This document shows, piece after piece, positions 4,663-6,026 of a stretch of 6,026 bases of DNA. This DNA is from Geobacter sp. UBA6169 (GTDB lineage: Bacteria; Desulfobacterota; Desulfuromonadia; Geobacterales; Pseudopelobacteraceae), in NCBI GenBank assembly GCA_002422265.1, contig DIUB01000226.1, positions 19,040 through 25,065 on the forward strand. The letters run 5' to 3'. Each line of letters begins with the position of its first letter. The stretch's first letter is position 1. Under the pieces are notes generated by a model, which was not told the origin of the DNA, did no database searches, and was given only the letters and a program-made list of their open reading frames with translations. The position numbers were made by a program, and so were the translations under genes.

Positions 4663-5658
4663 ATGAACCCAGACCATCTCTATCAGCTTGCTGATGCCGT
4701 AATTGCCGGGCACCGGCTTGACCTGGACCAGGCCCTTGCACTGGCAGTGTTGCCGGATCATGAGTTGCCTTTACTCCTGGCTGCCGCCTCCAGAGTCAGG
4801 CACCATTTCTTTGGTGACCGGATAGCCCTCTGCAGTATTGTCAATGCCAAATCCGGCCTCTGTGCGGAAGACTGCGCCTTCTGTGCCCAATCATCATTTC
4901 ACACTACCGGTGCCGTTACCTACCCGTTGCTACCGTCAGCAACGCTGCTTGCAGGGGGCCGGGATGCTGTTGACAACGGTTCGGCCTGTTACGGTATCGT
5001 TACCAGCGGCACTGGCATCAATGCAGGCGAAGAACTTGAGCGGATCTGCACCGTGGTACACCAGCTGGCTGCCGATGGTGAGCTTGCGCCGGGTGCTTCA
5101 CTGGGTATTCTTGATCAGCAATCGCTGCTGGCACTGAAAGAGGCCGGGCTGGTCACCTACCACCATAACCTGGAAACAGCCCGCAGTTATTTTCCTCAGA
5201 TTTGTACCACCCATGCCTACGAGGATGATGTCGCCACCGTTCGGCTGGCCAAACAGGCAGGGCTGCGGGTCTGTTGCGGCGGACTGTTCGGCCTGGGTGA
5301 GACCATGGAACAACGGATTGAGCTGGCATTTACACTGCGGGAACTGCAGGTTGACTCGGTGCCGATCAACTTTCTCGACCCGGTGGCTGGTACACCCCTG
5401 TCCACCATGCAGCAACTGACACCGCTGGCCTGCCTGCATATTATCGCTCTCTACCGGCTGTTGCTGCCGGATTGTCATATTACGGTCTGCGGTGGCAGAC
5501 AAAGCAATCTGAGAGAATTGCAGTCATGGATCTTCCTGGCCGGTGCCAGTGGTGTGATGACCGGTGATTACCTGACCAAAGAGGGCCGTCGGCCTGAAGA
5601 TGACCAGCGGTTGATTGCCGATCTGGGGTTGACGGTTACTAAGGAGTTTGTGCGATGA
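4663..5658 (+). CDS. bioB: Biotin synthase BioB (radical SAM), YHHN-type
   Basis: BioB inserts sulfur into dethiobiotin to make biotin, using a radical-SAM [4Fe-4S] cluster and a second, sacrificial Fe-S cluster. The 331-residue product has the radical-SAM motif C67-AED-C71-AF-C74, YHHNLET (166-172; YNHNLDT in E. coli), VCCGGLFGLGE (203-213), SVPINFL (232-238) and CGGRQSNLREL (276-286). Aligned with E. coli BioB, the auxiliary-cluster ligands C97, C188 and R260 are present as C109, C204 and R279. C128, however, aligns without gaps to Gly144, and extra cysteines C57, C205 and C276 are present, suggesting a non-canonical auxiliary cluster. ATG 4663 is chosen because MNPxxLxxLADxVIAG is a typical BioB beginning. 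TTG 4627 would add 12 residues, and neither start has a well-spaced Shine-Dalgarno sequence. The stop overlaps the bioD start (ATGA). Confidence 0.95.
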   Translation: MNPDHLYQLADAVIAGHRLDLDQALALAVLPDHELPLLLAAASRVRHHFFGDRIALCSIVNAKSGLCAEDCAFCAQSSFHTTGAVTYPLLPSATLLAGGRDAVDNGSACYGIVTSGTGINAGEELERICTVVHQLAADGELAPGASLGILDQQSLLALKEAGLVTYHHNLETARSYFPQICTTHAYEDDVATVRLAKQAGLRVCCGGLFGLGETMEQRIELAFTLRELQVDSVPINFLDPVAGTPLSTMQQLTPLACLHIIALYRLLLPDCHITVCGGRQSNLRELQSWIFLAGASGVMTGDYLTKEGRRPEDDQRLIADLGLTVTKEFVR

Positions 5659-6026
5659 GCCTTGGGCTGTTTGTAACCGGTACCGATACCGGTGTTGGCA
5701 AGACGATAGTTACGGCAGCCCTGGCGCGGGCATTGCGGTTGCGCGGGGTGCGGGTGGGGGTAATGAAGCCGGTCACCAGCGGCTGCAGTGAACGTAATGG
5801 TGAGCTGATCTCCGACGATGCCGAGCTGCTAGCCTGGGCGGCCGGGGTTGAGTACGATGAGGATATAGCCCCTTACTGTCTGCGGGAGCCGATCGCGCCG
5901 GTGGAGGCGGCAGAGCGGGATGGTGTGCGGGTTGACTTTGACCGGATCGTCTCCTGTTACCGTCGTCTGTCAGCGAAGTCTGATTTTATGCTGGTGGAAG
6001 GGGCCGGAGGGCTGATGGTGCCGCTC
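5655..6026 (+). CDS. bioD: Dethiobiotin synthetase BioD, 3' end outside the window
   Basis: BioD closes the ureido ring of dethiobiotin from 7,8-diaminopelargonate (DAPA), CO2 and ATP, the step before BioB. The 124 visible residues (of about 220-240 in the family) contain the P-loop GTDTGVGKT (9-17), KPVTSG (38-43) with the catalytic Lys38, SDDAELL (53-59) and EGAGGLMVPL (115-124), all typical of BioD. The frame is open to the window edge with no stop, so the gene is cut by the window and not shown to be broken. AAGGAG (5641-5646), inside the end of bioB, lies 8 bases before ATG 5655. With the ATGA overlap, this points to translational coupling with bioB. Further bio genes such as bioA may follow downstream, but that cannot be seen here. 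Confidence 0.95.
   Translation, partial: MSLGLFVTGTDTGVGKTIVTAALARALRLRGVRVGVMKPVTSGCSERNGELISDDAELLAWAAGVEYDEDIAPYCLREPIAPVEAAERDGVRVDFDRIVSCYRRLSAKSDFMLVEGAGGLMVPL

Noticed and set aside
4418..4741. - strand ORF across the bioB upstream region
   Set aside because: It overlaps the bioB 5' end and the promoter region, with no ribosome binding site or domain.

Overview
This is a chromosomal stretch of moderately high GC, most likely from an anaerobic deltaproteobacterium of the Geobacter/Desulfuromonadales type. That placement is an inference from the protein style (biotin synthase of the YHHNLET type, PilB/GspE-like ATPase, anti-anti-sigma/RsbW-like pair) and is not proven by any single marker. 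All genes but one lie on the + strand. The window ends inside bioD.

Left part (1-4065): a gene-poor 180-base leader holds small hairpins and a short tract that resembles dispersed intergenic repeats. It is followed by five tightly spaced + strand genes: a secreted protein with an N-terminal chagasin-type (I42) peptidase-inhibitor domain and an unassigned C-terminal domain; a STAS-domain anti-anti-sigma factor; an RsbW/SpoIIAB-like ATPase that overlaps it by ATGA; a small two-helix membrane protein with a charged tail; and a 595-residue GspE/PulE/PilB secretion or pilus-assembly ATPase. Gaps are 18, -4, 80 and 14 bases, so some or all may be co-transcribed. A near-perfect, bidirectional intrinsic terminator at 4073-4099 closes the group.

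Middle (4100-4662): a single - strand gene for a 98-residue exported protein shares that terminator. It has an excellent Shine-Dalgarno sequence and a good sigma70-type promoter (TTGACG-N16-TATACT). The divergent region on its right also serves the biotin genes. It contains a palindrome and imperfect BirA-like half-sites just before bioB.

Right part (4663-6026): bioB and bioD overlap by ATGA and encode the last and penultimate steps of biotin synthesis. BioB keeps the radical-SAM CxxxCxxC motif, but the position of one canonical [2Fe-2S] cysteine is Gly and extra cysteines are present. This suggests the non-canonical auxiliary-cluster class of biotin synthase. The bioB translation start is unusual: the only good Shine-Dalgarno sequence is in register with an out-of-frame ATG. 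No CRISPR array, tRNA, rRNA or insertion sequence was seen.
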